From NCBI GenBank assembly GCA_963839685.1, contig CAWIVS010000010.1:124001-188000 (forward strand): DNA of 64,000 nucleotides, written 5' to 3'. This document shows positions 18,102 to 27,650 of the stretch, in pieces (position 1 is the stretch's first letter; each line of letters starts with the position of its first letter). The translations under genes and the position numbers were made by a program. Below the pieces are notes generated by a model. The model did no database searches and was not told where the DNA came from. It was given only the letters and a program-made list of their open reading frames with translations. The stretch comes from CADEED01 sp963839685 (GTDB taxonomy: Bacteria > Pseudomonadota > Gammaproteobacteria > Steroidobacterales > Steroidobacteraceae).

Positions 18102-18885
18102 ATGTCAGCCTTTGCCCAGGGTCTGCGTATTCAGGGGCGCGTGATCGGCGCGCTCATGATGCGCGAACTGCTGACGCGCTATGGTCGACACAACATCGGC
18201 TTCCTCTGGATCATCGTCGAGCCGTTGCTGTTCGCGGTGCTGGTCGGCATCGTGTGGAACTTCATGTGGGGCGCGACCAAGCACGGCATTGGCGTGATGA
18301 GCTTCGTCATTTCAGGCTACATCCCGCTGGTTCTGTTCCGACAGAGCGTCAATCGCGCCGCCGGGCTCTTTCAGGCAAATGGCGGGCTCATGTACCACCG
18401 CCAGATCAAGGTTCTGGACTTCGTGCTGGTGCGGTTTCTCATCGAGCTGATCGGCTGCATGATCGCGTATCTGTTCATCGCGATCGTGCTGATGGGACTG
18501 GGTCTGTTTCCCGTGCCCTATGATCTCGGCTTCATGCTACTCGGCGGCCTTTATTTCGCCTTCTTCGTGCTCGCGATGTGCTGCATCCTCGCGCCGCTGA
18601 GCGAGACGTCCGAGGTCGTGGAGAAGTTTCTTCCGGTCGTTACGTATCTGACGATCCCGTTCTCGGGCGCTTTCACGCTGGCGGAATGGCTCACGCCGGC
18701 GGCGCGCAATGCAACGCTGCTGTTTCCGCCCGTTCACGCCATGGAGATGATGCGTTACGGCCTCTACGGCCATGCGCATCACGCCTTACTTCGACTACGC
18801 CTATCCCCTGATGGTGAATGCAGTTCTGCTGGCGATCGGCCTGCTGCTCTGCCGCCGCGTGCGCCGAATGCTGGTGGTCGAATGA
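18102..18885 (+). CDS. kpsM: Capsule ABC transporter permease KpsM (one frame break near 18773)
   Basis: The reading starts at the ATG at 18102, one base after the kpsE stop. It shows the ABC-2 permease pattern with six predicted membrane spans, for example FLWIIVEPLLFAVLVGIVW and GCMIAYLFIAIVLMGL. The amphipathic MMRELLTRYGRHNIGFLW start is typical of KpsM/BexB/CtrC. Near 18773 the frame changes and continues as RITPYFDYAYPLMVNAVLL ... RRMLVVE, ending at 18885. The total of about 261 residues equals the usual family length. The stop overlaps the kpsT start. It forms the channel that passes the lipid-linked polysaccharide across the inner membrane. Confidence 0.88.
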
Positions 18886-19529
18886 TCACCTGCGAGAACA
18901 TTCGCAAGACGTACCCGCTCGGTCGCCGAGACAAGCAGGCGCTGCGCGGTATCGACTTTCAGATCGCCAAAGGCGAACGAGTTGGCTTTCTGGGCCGCAA
19001 CGGTGCCGGCAAGTCGACGCTGATCAGGCTGATCGGTGGCGTCGAGTTGCCGACCTCCGGGCAGATTGTGCGGCGTATGAGTGTGTCGTGGCCGCTCGCG
19101 TTCTCCGGCGGTTTCCAGGGCAGTCTCACCGGCTACGACAACGCGCGCTTCATCGCCCGCATCTATGGCCGCGAGTATCGCGAGATCCGCGATTTCGTTG
19201 AGGACTTCGCCGAGCTCGGTCACTACATGAAAATGCCAGTGAAGACCTATTCCTCCGGCATGAAGGCGCGGCTGGCGTTCGGGCTTTCGCTCGCGATCGA
19301 CTTCGACTGCTATCTCATCGATGAGGTGATCGCCGTCGGCGATCATCGCTTCCAGGAAAAATGCAAGCGCGAGCTGTTCGAGAAGCGCGCCGACCGGGCG
19401 CTGATTCTCGCCTCGCACAGCGCCGGGTTGGTCCGCGAATACTGTGATCGGGCCATGGTTCTCGCCGATGGCTACGGCGTCATGCACGACCAGATCGATG
19501 CGGCACTCGAAGCCTATGATCGGCTGTAG
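18882..19529 (+). CDS. kpsT: Capsule ABC transporter ATP-binding protein KpsT
   Basis: The start is the ATG at 18882, which overlaps the kpsM stop; the longer open frame upstream belongs to kpsM. The 215-residue ATPase has Walker A GRNGAGKST at residues 38-46, a short KpsT-type signature region (YSSGMKARLAFGLSLAID) and Walker B DCYLIDEVIAVGD, where the catalytic Glu follows Asp. The H-loop is LASHSAG. It powers export through KpsM. It is the last gene of the capsule block; nothing that looks like kpsF or kpsU (Kdo supply) is present, so those must be elsewhere. Confidence 0.93.
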   Translation: MITCENIRKTYPLGRRDKQALRGIDFQIAKGERVGFLGRNGAGKSTLIRLIGGVELPTSGQIVRRMSVSWPLAFSGGFQGSLTGYDNARFIARIYGREYREIRDFVEDFAELGHYMKMPVKTYSSGMKARLAFGLSLAIDFDCYLIDEVIAVGDHRFQEKCKRELFEKRADRALILASHSAGLVREYCDRAMVLADGYGVMHDQIDAALEAYDRL

Positions 19530-19615
19530 ACTGCGATAAGCCACGTCGTCCGGGGCCGGCGAAGCTCCATTCGATCATGCGCAGAATGAATGCTGGCGCA
19601 ATCGTCTGGGGACAC

Positions 19616-19687
19616 CTGCGCGTATTCGACTTCAACTCGGCAACTGTTCGCGCACCCGGGCAGAAGCGTCGTTAATGGCCTTCGCAA
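19616..19687 (+). pseudogene. Degenerate copy of the 5' end of a dimethylargininase gene
   Basis: The bases read LRVFDFNSATVRAPG and then, after a one-base shift, SVVNGLR. The intact gene at 20333 begins MRVFDFNSAIVRSPG and continues with SVVNGLR. The two stretches align over about 67 bases at roughly three quarters identity. The similarity ends abruptly at 19687, right before the tail of the broken porin. No ATG remains (CTG at the start position). It is a remnant left by duplication and deletion, or a sign of a misjoined assembly. Confidence 0.7.
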
Positions 19688-19720
19688 AACGTTCAATATC
19701 AGGCACTTAAGTTATTGTTC

Positions 19721-20199
19721 TCAGAAGTTGTGTTCGATGCCGATCGCGACATAGCTGTTGGTCTCGCTGGTTCCACCGATATCACCCGTTGTGTAGCCTC
19801 CTTGAGCGCGGTGTCGTGGCGCCCCACCTTGATCTTGCCGAAGGCACCTTCCAGGCCCACGAACTGGTTTCGTGGAGTGATGTTGTCATCGTCGGATTCG
19901 CTGTCCAGATTGACGCCCCATTCCAGCTGGTAGATAGCCTTGAGACCGGCATTCAGCGCCAGCTCGCCCTTCACGCCGATGCGTGAGGAGTTGCTCTTCA
20001 GCTCGGCCTGCTCCTCCGCAGCTTCGTCGGAGTTCTGCAGCGTCACGTTGATCTTGCCGTAGACCTCGAGCTCGTCGGCGGCAACCGCCGACGCAGGCGC
20101 GACGGCCGCGATCAGGAGACCCATGTGGCAAAGCAGCTGGCCGAAGTTGCGTCGTGCACGCGGATCGCGATGAATTCCGCGGGTGCTGGTAACGGGCAT
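19721..20199 (-). pseudogene. Gram-negative porin with internal deletion
   Basis: Read leftward from the ATG at 20199, the sequence has a signal peptide (GLLIAAVAPASAVAA) and the start of a general porin: DELEVYGKINVTLQN, SSRIGVKGELALNAGLKAIY, NQFVGLEGAFGKIKVGRHD. After about 135 codons the frame breaks near 19800. In another frame the sequence then reads DIGGTSETNSYVAIGIEHNF and stops at 19721. That ending, with a final Phe, is the classic C-terminal beta strand of a porin. Family members have 330-390 residues, so some 200 residues of the barrel are missing. It cannot form a barrel as written. A genuine deletion or an assembly collapse are both possible. Confidence 0.75.
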
Positions 20200-20332
20200 G
20201 TTGTGCTCCGCGATGGATTGCCATCCCAGTCATGAGCATGCTCTGAAGAATCAGGCTCGCGGTGTAAGTTAGGAGCACAATTGACTATCCGTTTTGTCTA
20301 CACCCGGTGTCCCCGTACGTTCCCAGGTTGCT

Positions 20333-21144
20333 ATGCGCGTCTTCGACTTCAATTCCGCGATCGTCCGTTCCCCCGGGAACAGCGTCGTCAATGGCTTGCG
20401 CGCCGGTTCGGGTCCAGCGCCGGCATTCGAAACCATCGTTGCCGAACACGAGTCGTACGTCGCCGCTTTGCGCGACGCTGGCGTTCAGGTGACGGCCCTC
20501 GAGCCGCTGGAACAATTGCCGGATTCGATCTTCGTGGAAGATCCCGCGCTGGTATTCAGCGACGCGGCTGTGCTCCTGAGGCCAGGAGCGCCAAGCCGGT
20601 TTGCCGAGGCCCAGGAATTGTCCGGGACGCTCGCGGCACTGTTCCCCAAGGTCCATCAATTGCCCGAGGGTCATGTAGATGGCGGCGACGTGCTGGTTAC
20701 ACCTGGTCGTGTCTTTATCGGTCTGTCCGCCCGGACGAACCAGGCCGGCGCGGCCGCACTGCAGAACCTGCTCGACTCGATCGGTCGACCCAGCGAGGTG
20801 GTTGATATTCCGCGCGGCACCTTGCATCTCAAGTCGGACTGCTCATTGATCGACGAGGAGACTGTCCTGGCGACCGAAGAGCTTGCGGATTCTGGAGTGC
20901 TGGAGGGGTATCGAGTGCTGTGGTGCAGAGCGAAGAACGCTGCGCGGCCAACGCACTCCGGGTCAACGAATTCGTGTTTGTCAGGGCAGGGTGCCCGCGT
21001 ACCATGGACATGCTTACGACGCACGGAGTGACAGTGGTCCCGCTCCAGGTTTCAGAAATCGCCAAGATCGATGCGGGCCTGTCCTGCATGTCGCTGCGCT
21101 GGTTCGATCACATCGCGCCTGCCACGGGTTCACCGCATGAGTAA
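20333..21144 (+). CDS. ddaH: N(G),N(G)-dimethylarginine dimethylaminohydrolase (one frame break near 20920)
   Basis: The enzyme hydrolyses asymmetric dimethylarginine (and often monomethylarginine) to citrulline and the amine. From ATG 20333 the protein reads MRVFDFNSAIVRSPG, the substrate-side LPDSIFVEDPALVF, the catalytic-His region EGHVDGGDVLV and HLKSDCSLID. At about 20920 the frame changes. The continuation reads CAANALRVNEFVFV and IDAGLSCMSLRWF, which carries the catalytic Cys near the C-terminus, and stops at 21144. The joined length of about 270 residues suits the family. The stop overlaps the start of the following kinase gene by eight bases. A second, broken 5' end lies at 19616. 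Confidence 0.87.
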
Positions 21145-23038
21145 CCGACTGCGATGCGCCGCGCTGATCGGATTGCTGGCGCTCGTAGCGGCGTCGCGCG
21201 CAGCTGAGCCGCTGGTGCGCCAGGTCCTGGTGCTGCAATCGTTCGACCGCGGCAATCTCATACTCGATCATTTCACCAGCAACTTCCGGTTCGAGCTGGA
21301 TCGGCGCGTCGGAGGACCGGTCAACTACGTTCAATTCACCGTGGGTCAGACGGGGTTTGTGGGGGCGCCGGAACAAGCGGTGGTCGATTTCATTCGTGCC
21401 ACCTTCGCCGGTCGTCCCGATCCGGATCTGATCGTGACTTTCGCCGGACCCGCGGCGGTTTTCGCGCGCAAGTACCATCAGGAACTCTTTCCAGACACGC
21501 CGATGCTCTTTGGGGCCATCGATCAGCGCTATCTAGGCGACGCACCACTGGCCGAGAACGAGGCCGCGGTCACGGCATCCACGATTTCCCGGGGGTCATC
21601 GATGACATCCTGCAGGTACGGCCACAGACCCGACAGGTGTTCATGGTGATTGGCTCCGGCGTCATCGGAAAATTCTGGCGTCAACGGCTCGAGGAGGAAT
21701 TCAGCCGATTTCACGATCGCCTGACATTTGTCTGGTCCGACGATCTGTCCCTTCAAGAGATCCTGCGTCGCTGTTCAACCCTTTCGGCGAATTCGGCGAT
21801 CTTCTATCATGACCCTCGGCACCGATGCGACTGGCGTCGCGTATGCAGACGAGCGGGTGCTCGCCGACCTGCACGCGACGGCGAATGCGCCGCTGTTTTC
21901 GGCGCATGACGTGTACCTCGGCTCTGGCATTGTGGGCGGCAGACTAATGCCGATTGACGAAATCACTCGCCGCATGACTGACTCGGCCTATCGAATTCTG
22001 AACGGCGAGTCGCCGGGCGCTATCAAAGTGCCACCGCAGGTGCCAGGTCAACCAAAGTTCGACTGGCGTGAGCTGCAGCGGTGGGACATCCCCGAGAGTC
22101 GTTTGCCGCCCGGCAGCCTGGTGCAATTTCGAGCTCCGACCCTGTGGAGCGAACACCAAGGCACGGTACTGATCGCGGCTGGCGCCCTGGCGATCCAGGC
22201 GCTGCTGATCATCGGACTGCTGTACGAACGCCGCGCACGACGGCGGGCCGAGTTCGAGAGCCGCAGGAACCTGGCGCTCGCCGCGGATATCAGCCGCCGC
22301 GAGACGATGTCGGCGATGACCAGCACGATTGCGCATGAGCTCGGCCAACCTCTCAGTGCGATGTTGCACAACGCGGAGGCGCTTCAGATGATGGTCAATA
22401 CCAATAACGCGACGCCGGAGACGATCGAAGAGATCCTCTCGGATATCCATACCGATGGCATCCGCGCCGCGGAAATCATCGAGCGCCATCGGGCGATGCT
22501 CCGTAGCCGTCAGCTGCAGAAGAAGCCGTACGATCTTCAGACCATCGTAAATGACGCTGTTGCTCTCGTTGCCTACGACATGAGAGCGCGGCAGATCGAG
22601 GTGACCGTCAAGCTGCCTTCGAAACCTTGTGTCATCAGCGGCGATCCGGTGCTCCTGCAGCAGGTGCTGGTGAACTTGTTGATAAACGCCATGGACGCGA
22701 TGGCGGAGACACCGCCGGGCCGACGTCACATCATCGATCAGCAGCGAAGTCAGGCGCGCCGATGCCGAAGTCTCCGTGCGCGACAATGGGTCGGGTATGC
22801 CGCCGGATCTCATCGGCAGGCTGTTCACACCATTCGTCACGACGAAACCGCATGGCCTCGGAATTGGCCTCGCGATCGCCCGAACCATTGTCGAGGCTCA
22901 CGAGGGCAGCATCAGTGCCCGCAACAATCTCGCAGGGGGCGCGATATTCACGGTCACCCTGCGCCTCGCGAAGCGCACGAGATTTTGCCAGCGCCGCCCG
23001 TTGTCGAGGGTACTGTCGGCGGGTCACCAGGCGCCTGA
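21137..23038 (+). CDS. Sensor histidine kinase with periplasmic binding-protein-like sensor (three or four frame breaks)
   Basis: From ATG 21137 it has a signal peptide (LIGLLALVAASRAAE) and an ABC-substrate-binding-like sensor domain (VLVLQSFDRGN ... LIVTFAGPAAVFA). After a break at ~21576 this continues as DFPGVIDDILQVRPQTRQVF. After one at ~21810 come LGTDATGVAYADE and a membrane segment (LIAAGALAIQALLIIGLLY). The kinase core follows: H-box TIAHELGQPLSAMLHNAEA and N-box NLLINAMDAM. After a break at ~22738 come DNGSGMPPDLIGRLF and GLGIGLAIARTIVEAHEG. The exact 3' end is unclear: one frame stops at 23038 after a Pro-rich tail. No response regulator gene is next to it. The ligand is unknown. 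Confidence 0.75.
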
Positions 23039-23254
23039 GCGTCGACTCAGTTCCCGGACCAAACCAGGAACTCCCGTCGAAAGCGCGCGTCGCCAGCGCG
23101 TGCAACCAATTGTTCACCCCGCACGTCTATATGCGATCGCGGGGAGGGCACCCAGGTGTCGTCGTGACTTTCAATGAAACCAGCGCGCTGGTACATTCAG
23201 GCGGCTCGTGCGGCCACCCGGCGGTTGTGCGGTTTTCACCAGCCAATCACTGAG

Positions 23255-23920
23255 ATGATCAAGCTTCACGGCATCCACAAGTCTTACCGTTCGGGCGAGC
23301 AGTCCGTGCACGTCCTGAAGGGCGTCGACCTGCACATCCGCGACGGAGAGCTGGTCTCCATCATGGGCTCGTCGGGATCCGGCAAGTCCACGCTGTTGAA
23401 CATCCTCGGCGTCCTCGACGGCTATGACCAGGGCAGCTATGAGCTGGCCGGCCAGCAGGTCGGCAACCTGAGGGAGACCGAGGCCGCGCGGTTGCGCAAC
23501 AAACAGCTGGGCTTCGTGTTCCAGTCCTTCAACCTGTTGCCGTTCAAGAATGCCGCGGAAAATGTCGCGCTGCCGCTCTACTACCAGGGGGTCGGCCGCA
23601 GGGAACGCAACCATCGCGCCGAGGAGTTCCTGGACATCGTGGGCCTGTCCGATCGCAAGACCTTCATGCCCAATCAATTGTCGGGCGGGCAAAAGCAGCG
23701 CGTGGCCATCGCGCGCGCACTGGTGGGCAAGCCCAAGGTGATCCTGGCGGACGAACCCACGGGCGCGCTCGACGGCCAGACCACGCAGGAAATCGTTTCG
23801 CTCCTGAAGGAAATCCATCAGCGCGGCAACACGATGATCATCGTGACGCACGAGCAGGACATCGCCGATCAAACCCAGCGCCAGATCTTCCTGAAAGACG
23901 GCGTGGTCACCTCGACCTGA
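23255..23920 (+). CDS. MacB-type ABC transporter ATP-binding protein
   Basis: The 221-residue ATPase belongs to the LolD/MacB/FtsE group. It has Walker A GSSGSGKST, the Q-loop VFQSFNLLPF, signature LSGGQKQRVAIARAL, Walker B VILADEPTGALD and the H-loop IIVTHEQD. The open frame extends further upstream to 23174, but the ATG at 23255 matches the family start (MIKLHGIHKSY). It is followed five bases later by a permease gene and then by a second permease and an adaptor. Together they form a mechanotransmission-type exporter that moves substrates from the periplasm rather than across the inner membrane. Confidence 0.92.
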   Translation: MIKLHGIHKSYRSGEQSVHVLKGVDLHIRDGELVSIMGSSGSGKSTLLNILGVLDGYDQGSYELAGQQVGNLRETEAARLRNKQLGFVFQSFNLLPFKNAAENVALPLYYQGVGRRERNHRAEEFLDIVGLSDRKTFMPNQLSGGQKQRVAIARALVGKPKVILADEPTGALDGQTTQEIVSLLKEIHQRGNTMIIVTHEQDIADQTQRQIFLKDGVVTST

Positions 23921-23925
23921 CACCC

Positions 23926-25165
23926 ATGCTCGACGGCCTGCAGGAAATCCTCTTCACGTTGCGGCAGAACAAGCTGCGCACCGTGCTGACTGCCTTCGGC
24001 GTGTTCTGGGGCATTTTCATGCTGGTGCTGTTGCTCGGCGCGGGCCGCGGCATGCAGAACGGCGTTTGGGACGATTTCGGCTCCGATGTGCTGGACTTCA
24101 TCATCGTCTGGACGGGTGACACCAGCATGGCGTATCGCGGCATGGGGCCGGGACGCAAGATCCAGCTCAACCTGGCGGACATCCAGGCGGTCAGCCAGCA
24201 GGTCCCCGGCATCAGCGTGATCTCCGCGGAACGATTCGTGGAAAACGGCAACATCACCTACGAGCGCAAGAACAGCAACTCCCAGATCCTCGGCAGTCCC
24301 CGACGAATACTTCCGGGTCAAGGAAGACGTGCCGTTCAATTTCGGACGCGAGTCAATCCGCTGGATCTCGAGGAGATCCGAAAAGTCGTCGTGATCGGCA
24401 CCGCCGTCGCGGAGCGATTGTTCGACAAGGGCGTGGACCCGGTGGGCAAGGATGTTCGCGTCAAGGACGTGGTGATGAAGGTCGTGGGCGTCTTTTACGA
24501 CAAGGGCAACCGCGGCCAGAACTCCGAACGCGTGCTCATGCCGCTGACGACGATGCAGAAGATGTACGGCGGCGGAGAAGTCACCAGCAACATCTGGCTG
24601 CGGCCGGCAAAGGGTGTCGACGGCTTCGAGCTCGAGAAAAAGGTGCTCGAGCTGCTGAAGCGGCGGCATGACGTGGCGCCGGAGGACATGCGCGGCATCA
24701 ATTCATTCAACATGGCCATGCCCACTCGCAACGTCAATGGGCTGTTCATCGGCATCAACGTGTTCATCTGGTTCGTGGGCCTGGGCACGTTGACGGCCGG
24801 CATCGTCGGCATCAGCAACATCATGATCATCACGGTGAAGGAGCGGACCCGTGAAATCGGCATCCGCAAGGCCCTGGGCGCGACGCCGTTCAATATCGTC
24901 AGCACACTGCTGCTCGAGTCCACGCTGGTGACGGGTTTCGCGGGTTACCTGGGGCTGGTGGTTGGCGTGGGTCTGCTCGAGCTGGTGGCATTCGGGCTGC
25001 GCAGCTGCGGGCGCGAAACTGCCGTACTTCCTGAATCCCAGCGTCGATTTCCAGCTCGCGATCACCGCGCTCCTGCTGCTGGTCGCCGTGGGTGTGCTCG
25101 CGGGGCTCATGCCCGCGTTGCACGCCGCGAAGATCACGCCCACCGAAGCGATGCGGGCCGAGTGA
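23926..25165 (+). CDS. MacB-like ABC permease, first copy (frame breaks at 24300, 24350 and 25000)
   Basis: The protein has an N-terminal membrane segment (VLTAFGVFWGIFMLVLLLGA), a large periplasmic MacB_PCD domain and a C-terminal FtsX domain with VKERTREIGIRKALGAT. Two compensating breaks leave the frame open but scramble a short stretch: between ~24299 and ~24350 the natural reading is PDEYFRVKEDVPFNFGR. Near 25000 the frame changes for good, and the last membrane segment (ITALLLLVAVGVLAGLMPAL) ends at 25165. The joined product of about 413 residues matches its neighbour, to which it is clearly paralogous. Confidence 0.85.
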
Positions 25166-25169
25166 CGCC

Positions 25170-26435
25170 ATGTTCATCGACATCGAGAAATGGCGGGAAA
25201 TCTTCAACACGCTGCGCCGGCACAAGCTGCGCACGGCGCTCACCGCCTTTGGCGTGTTCTGGGGCATTTTCATGCTCACGGTGTTGTTAGGCGCCGGCAA
25301 GGGACTGGAGAACGGGGTGAACGACGGATTTCCGCGGGTCACCAACACCGTCTATATCTGGTCGCAGGGCCCGACGCAGATTCCCTGGCAGGGCATGCCC
25401 ATCGGCCGCCAGATCGGGCTCAGGCCCGGCGATGTCGACGCCATCGCGAAAAACGTCCCCAGCGTGGGATTCATCAAGGGCCAGAACTCCGTCGGCATCT
25501 GGGGTGGCAGCGCGCCGTACACGGTGCGCAAATCCAAAAACGGCGCATTCAGCATACAAGGCGGCTTCGCGGGGATAGAGAACTTCAACGCCCTGCGCAT
25601 CGTGGAAGGACGCCCCTTCAACGAGCTGGATGAACAGGAACGCCGCAAGGTGGTGCTAATCGGTCAGCGCGTCAGGGACCAGCTGTTCGCCAAGGACGAA
25701 AACCCCCTCGGCGAAGACATTACCGTCAATGGCATCACCTTCCAGGTGATTGGCGTGTTTCAGTCCCTGCAGGAAGGCAATCAGCAACAGGAAGACGAGC
25801 GCATCTATCTTCCGAACGACACGCTGCGATATGCCTTCAATCAGACGGGCGTGATCGGCAGTTTGGCCTTCGTGCCGAAAGCCGGTCTGGATGCACGCGT
25901 GGCGGAAAACGACGTCAAGGCCTATCTCGCCCAGTTGAACAAGGTGTCACCGGACGACAAGGGCGTGTTCGGCAGCTTCAACCTCCAGGAACAATACGAC
26001 AAGGTGCAGGGCCTGTTCACGGGCATCAAGTTCTTCAGCTGGATGGTTGCGATCGGCACCATCTTTGCCGGTGCCGTAGGCGTGGGCAACATCATGCTGA
26101 TCGTGGTGAAAGAGAGAACCCGCGAGATCGGCCTGCGCAAGGCACTGGGTGCCACGCCCGCGTCCATCGTCGCCATGATCATGCAGGAGTCGGTGTTCAT
26201 CACCGCGGTGGCCGGTTACAGCGGCCTGGTGCTTGGGACATTGTTGATCGAGTCCATCGCGAAAATGCTGAACGCGATGGGCGGCAAGGCGGGCTTCTTC
26301 GGCCAACCGGAAGTGGATTTCAACACTGCGATCATCGCGCTGGTGGTCCTGGTGGTTTCAGGGTTGCTGGCTTCGTTGATGCCGGCAGCCAAGGCCGCGG
26401 CCGTCAATCCCATCGTTGCACTACAAGACGAGTGA
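25170..26435 (+). CDS. MacB-like ABC permease, second copy
   Basis: The intact 421-residue protein starts at the ATG at 25170, four bases after the previous stop. It has the same plan as its neighbour: LTAFGVFWGIFMLTVLLGAG as first membrane segment, a periplasmic domain of about 220 residues, then three membrane segments around VKERTREIGLRKALGAT and a C-terminal PAAKAAAVNPIVALQDE. Having two different permeases suggests a heterodimer, in contrast to the MacB homodimer in which ATPase and permease are fused. The periplasmic domain probably contacts the adaptor encoded next. Confidence 0.92.
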   Translation: MFIDIEKWREIFNTLRRHKLRTALTAFGVFWGIFMLTVLLGAGKGLENGVNDGFPRVTNTVYIWSQGPTQIPWQGMPIGRQIGLRPGDVDAIAKNVPSVGFIKGQNSVGIWGGSAPYTVRKSKNGAFSIQGGFAGIENFNALRIVEGRPFNELDEQERRKVVLIGQRVRDQLFAKDENPLGEDITVNGITFQVIGVFQSLQEGNQQQEDERIYLPNDTLRYAFNQTGVIGSLAFVPKAGLDARVAENDVKAYLAQLNKVSPDDKGVFGSFNLQEQYDKVQGLFTGIKFFSWMVAIGTIFAGAVGVGNIMLIVVKERTREIGLRKALGATPASIVAMIMQESVFITAVAGYSGLVLGTLLIESIAKMLNAMGGKAGFFGQPEVDFNTAIIALVVLVVSGLLASLMPAAKAAAVNPIVALQDE

Positions 26436-26455
26436 CAGGTTCCCCAGGAATAACA

Positions 26456-27523
26456 ATGAAACGAATCATCAAATACCTCATCCTCGGCGTGATCGCGCTG
26501 GTGTTCGTCGGGACACTGGTGTTCCTGTACAAGAAGTCGCAACAGCCGCCGGTGGTCTATCAACTCGACAGCCCGGCGCGCATGGCCATCGTCAAGAAGA
26601 CCGTGGCCACCGGCAAGGTGATTCCGCGCCGCGAGATCGAAGTGAAGGCGCAGGTGTCCGGCGTGGTCGAGAAGCTGTACGTGGTTGCCGGACAGACGAT
26701 CAAGAAGGGCGCGATCATTGCGCGCATCTCGCTGCGTCCTAACATGCTCAATGTCAGCGCGGCGGAGGCGCAGTTGCTGCAGGCGAGGATCAACCTGCAG
26801 AACCAGGCGACGGACATGCAGCGCTATCAGAAGCTGCTGGCGGATCGGATCATCTCCGAATCGCAGTTCCGGCAATACGAAACCAACTACAACCTGCAGA
26901 AAGAGGCGGTGGCGTCGGCGGAGAACACCCTGGCGTTGTTGAAGACAGGTGCGAGCAAGGGCATGGTCTCCAACATGATTCCCGCCACCATCGATGGCAC
27001 GGTGCTGGACGTGCCGAACAAGGAAGGCGCCTTCATCCTCGAATCCAGTACCTTTCAGTCCGGCACATCGCTCGCGACGCTGGCCGACATGAACGACATG
27101 ATCTTCGAAGGACTGGTCGATGAATCGGAGGTCGGAAAACTGAAGGAGGGCATGGAACTGGTGCTGAATGTCGGCGCGTTGCAAGGCAAGCCCTTCAAGG
27201 CGACGCTCGAATACATAGCGCCCAAGGGCGTCATCGACCAGGGCACCATCAAGTTCACCATCCGGGCAGCGGTGGTCCTGGACAAGGAGCTGTTCCTGCG
27301 TTCCAACTACAGCGCCAATGCCGACATCGTGCTCGACAAGCGCGACGATGCACTCGCCATCAACGAAGGCAACCTGATCATCGAGAGCGACAAGACCTTC
27401 GTGGAAGTCGAGACGACGCCGCAAACTTTCGAGAAGCGCGAGATCAAGACCGGTTTGTCGGATGGCATCAATATCGAAGTGGTCTCAGGGTTGAAGGCGG
27501 ACGAGAAGATCAAGCACCGCTGA
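26456..27523 (+). CDS. Periplasmic adaptor (HlyD/MacA family)
   Basis: The start is taken at the ATG at 26456, giving 355 residues with an N-terminal membrane anchor (YLILGVIALVFVGTLVFLY). A biotinyl-lipoyl half-motif (IEVKAQVSGVVEKLYVVAG) is followed by a helical hairpin (about residues 95-150) and beta-barrel domains (ESDKTFVEVE, KREIKTGLSDG). It should join the two-permease ABC transporter to an outer-membrane channel. No TolC-type gene is in the window, so the channel is probably shared. It is the last gene of this operon. Confidence 0.9.
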   Translation: MKRIIKYLILGVIALVFVGTLVFLYKKSQQPPVVYQLDSPARMAIVKKTVATGKVIPRREIEVKAQVSGVVEKLYVVAGQTIKKGAIIARISLRPNMLNVSAAEAQLLQARINLQNQATDMQRYQKLLADRIISESQFRQYETNYNLQKEAVASAENTLALLKTGASKGMVSNMIPATIDGTVLDVPNKEGAFILESSTFQSGTSLATLADMNDMIFEGLVDESEVGKLKEGMELVLNVGALQGKPFKATLEYIAPKGVIDQGTIKFTIRAAVVLDKELFLRSNYSANADIVLDKRDDALAINEGNLIIESDKTFVEVETTPQTFEKREIKTGLSDGINIEVVSGLKADEKIKHR

Positions 27524-27606
27524 CCCGACGGCGTCGATCGTCGCCTTTCTCCTAGTGCGTATACCCAGTTCGCATTTCCAGACTGTTAGTTGAACTCCCG
27601 GCACGA

Positions 27607-27629
27607 CTCCGTGGTATAGCTCCACGGAG
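27607..27629. promoter_or_regulatory. Inverted repeat upstream of the P450 gene
   Basis: An 8-bp perfect inverted repeat, CTCCGTGG and CCACGGAG, is separated by seven bases (TATAGCT). It lies 84 bases after the adaptor stop and 22 bases before the P450 start codon. It could be an operator for the P450 operon or a weak terminator for the upstream one; the lack of a T-run after it argues against a strong terminator. Confidence 0.4.
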
Positions 27630-27650
27630 ATTCTTGTATCGGGGGTTTAA

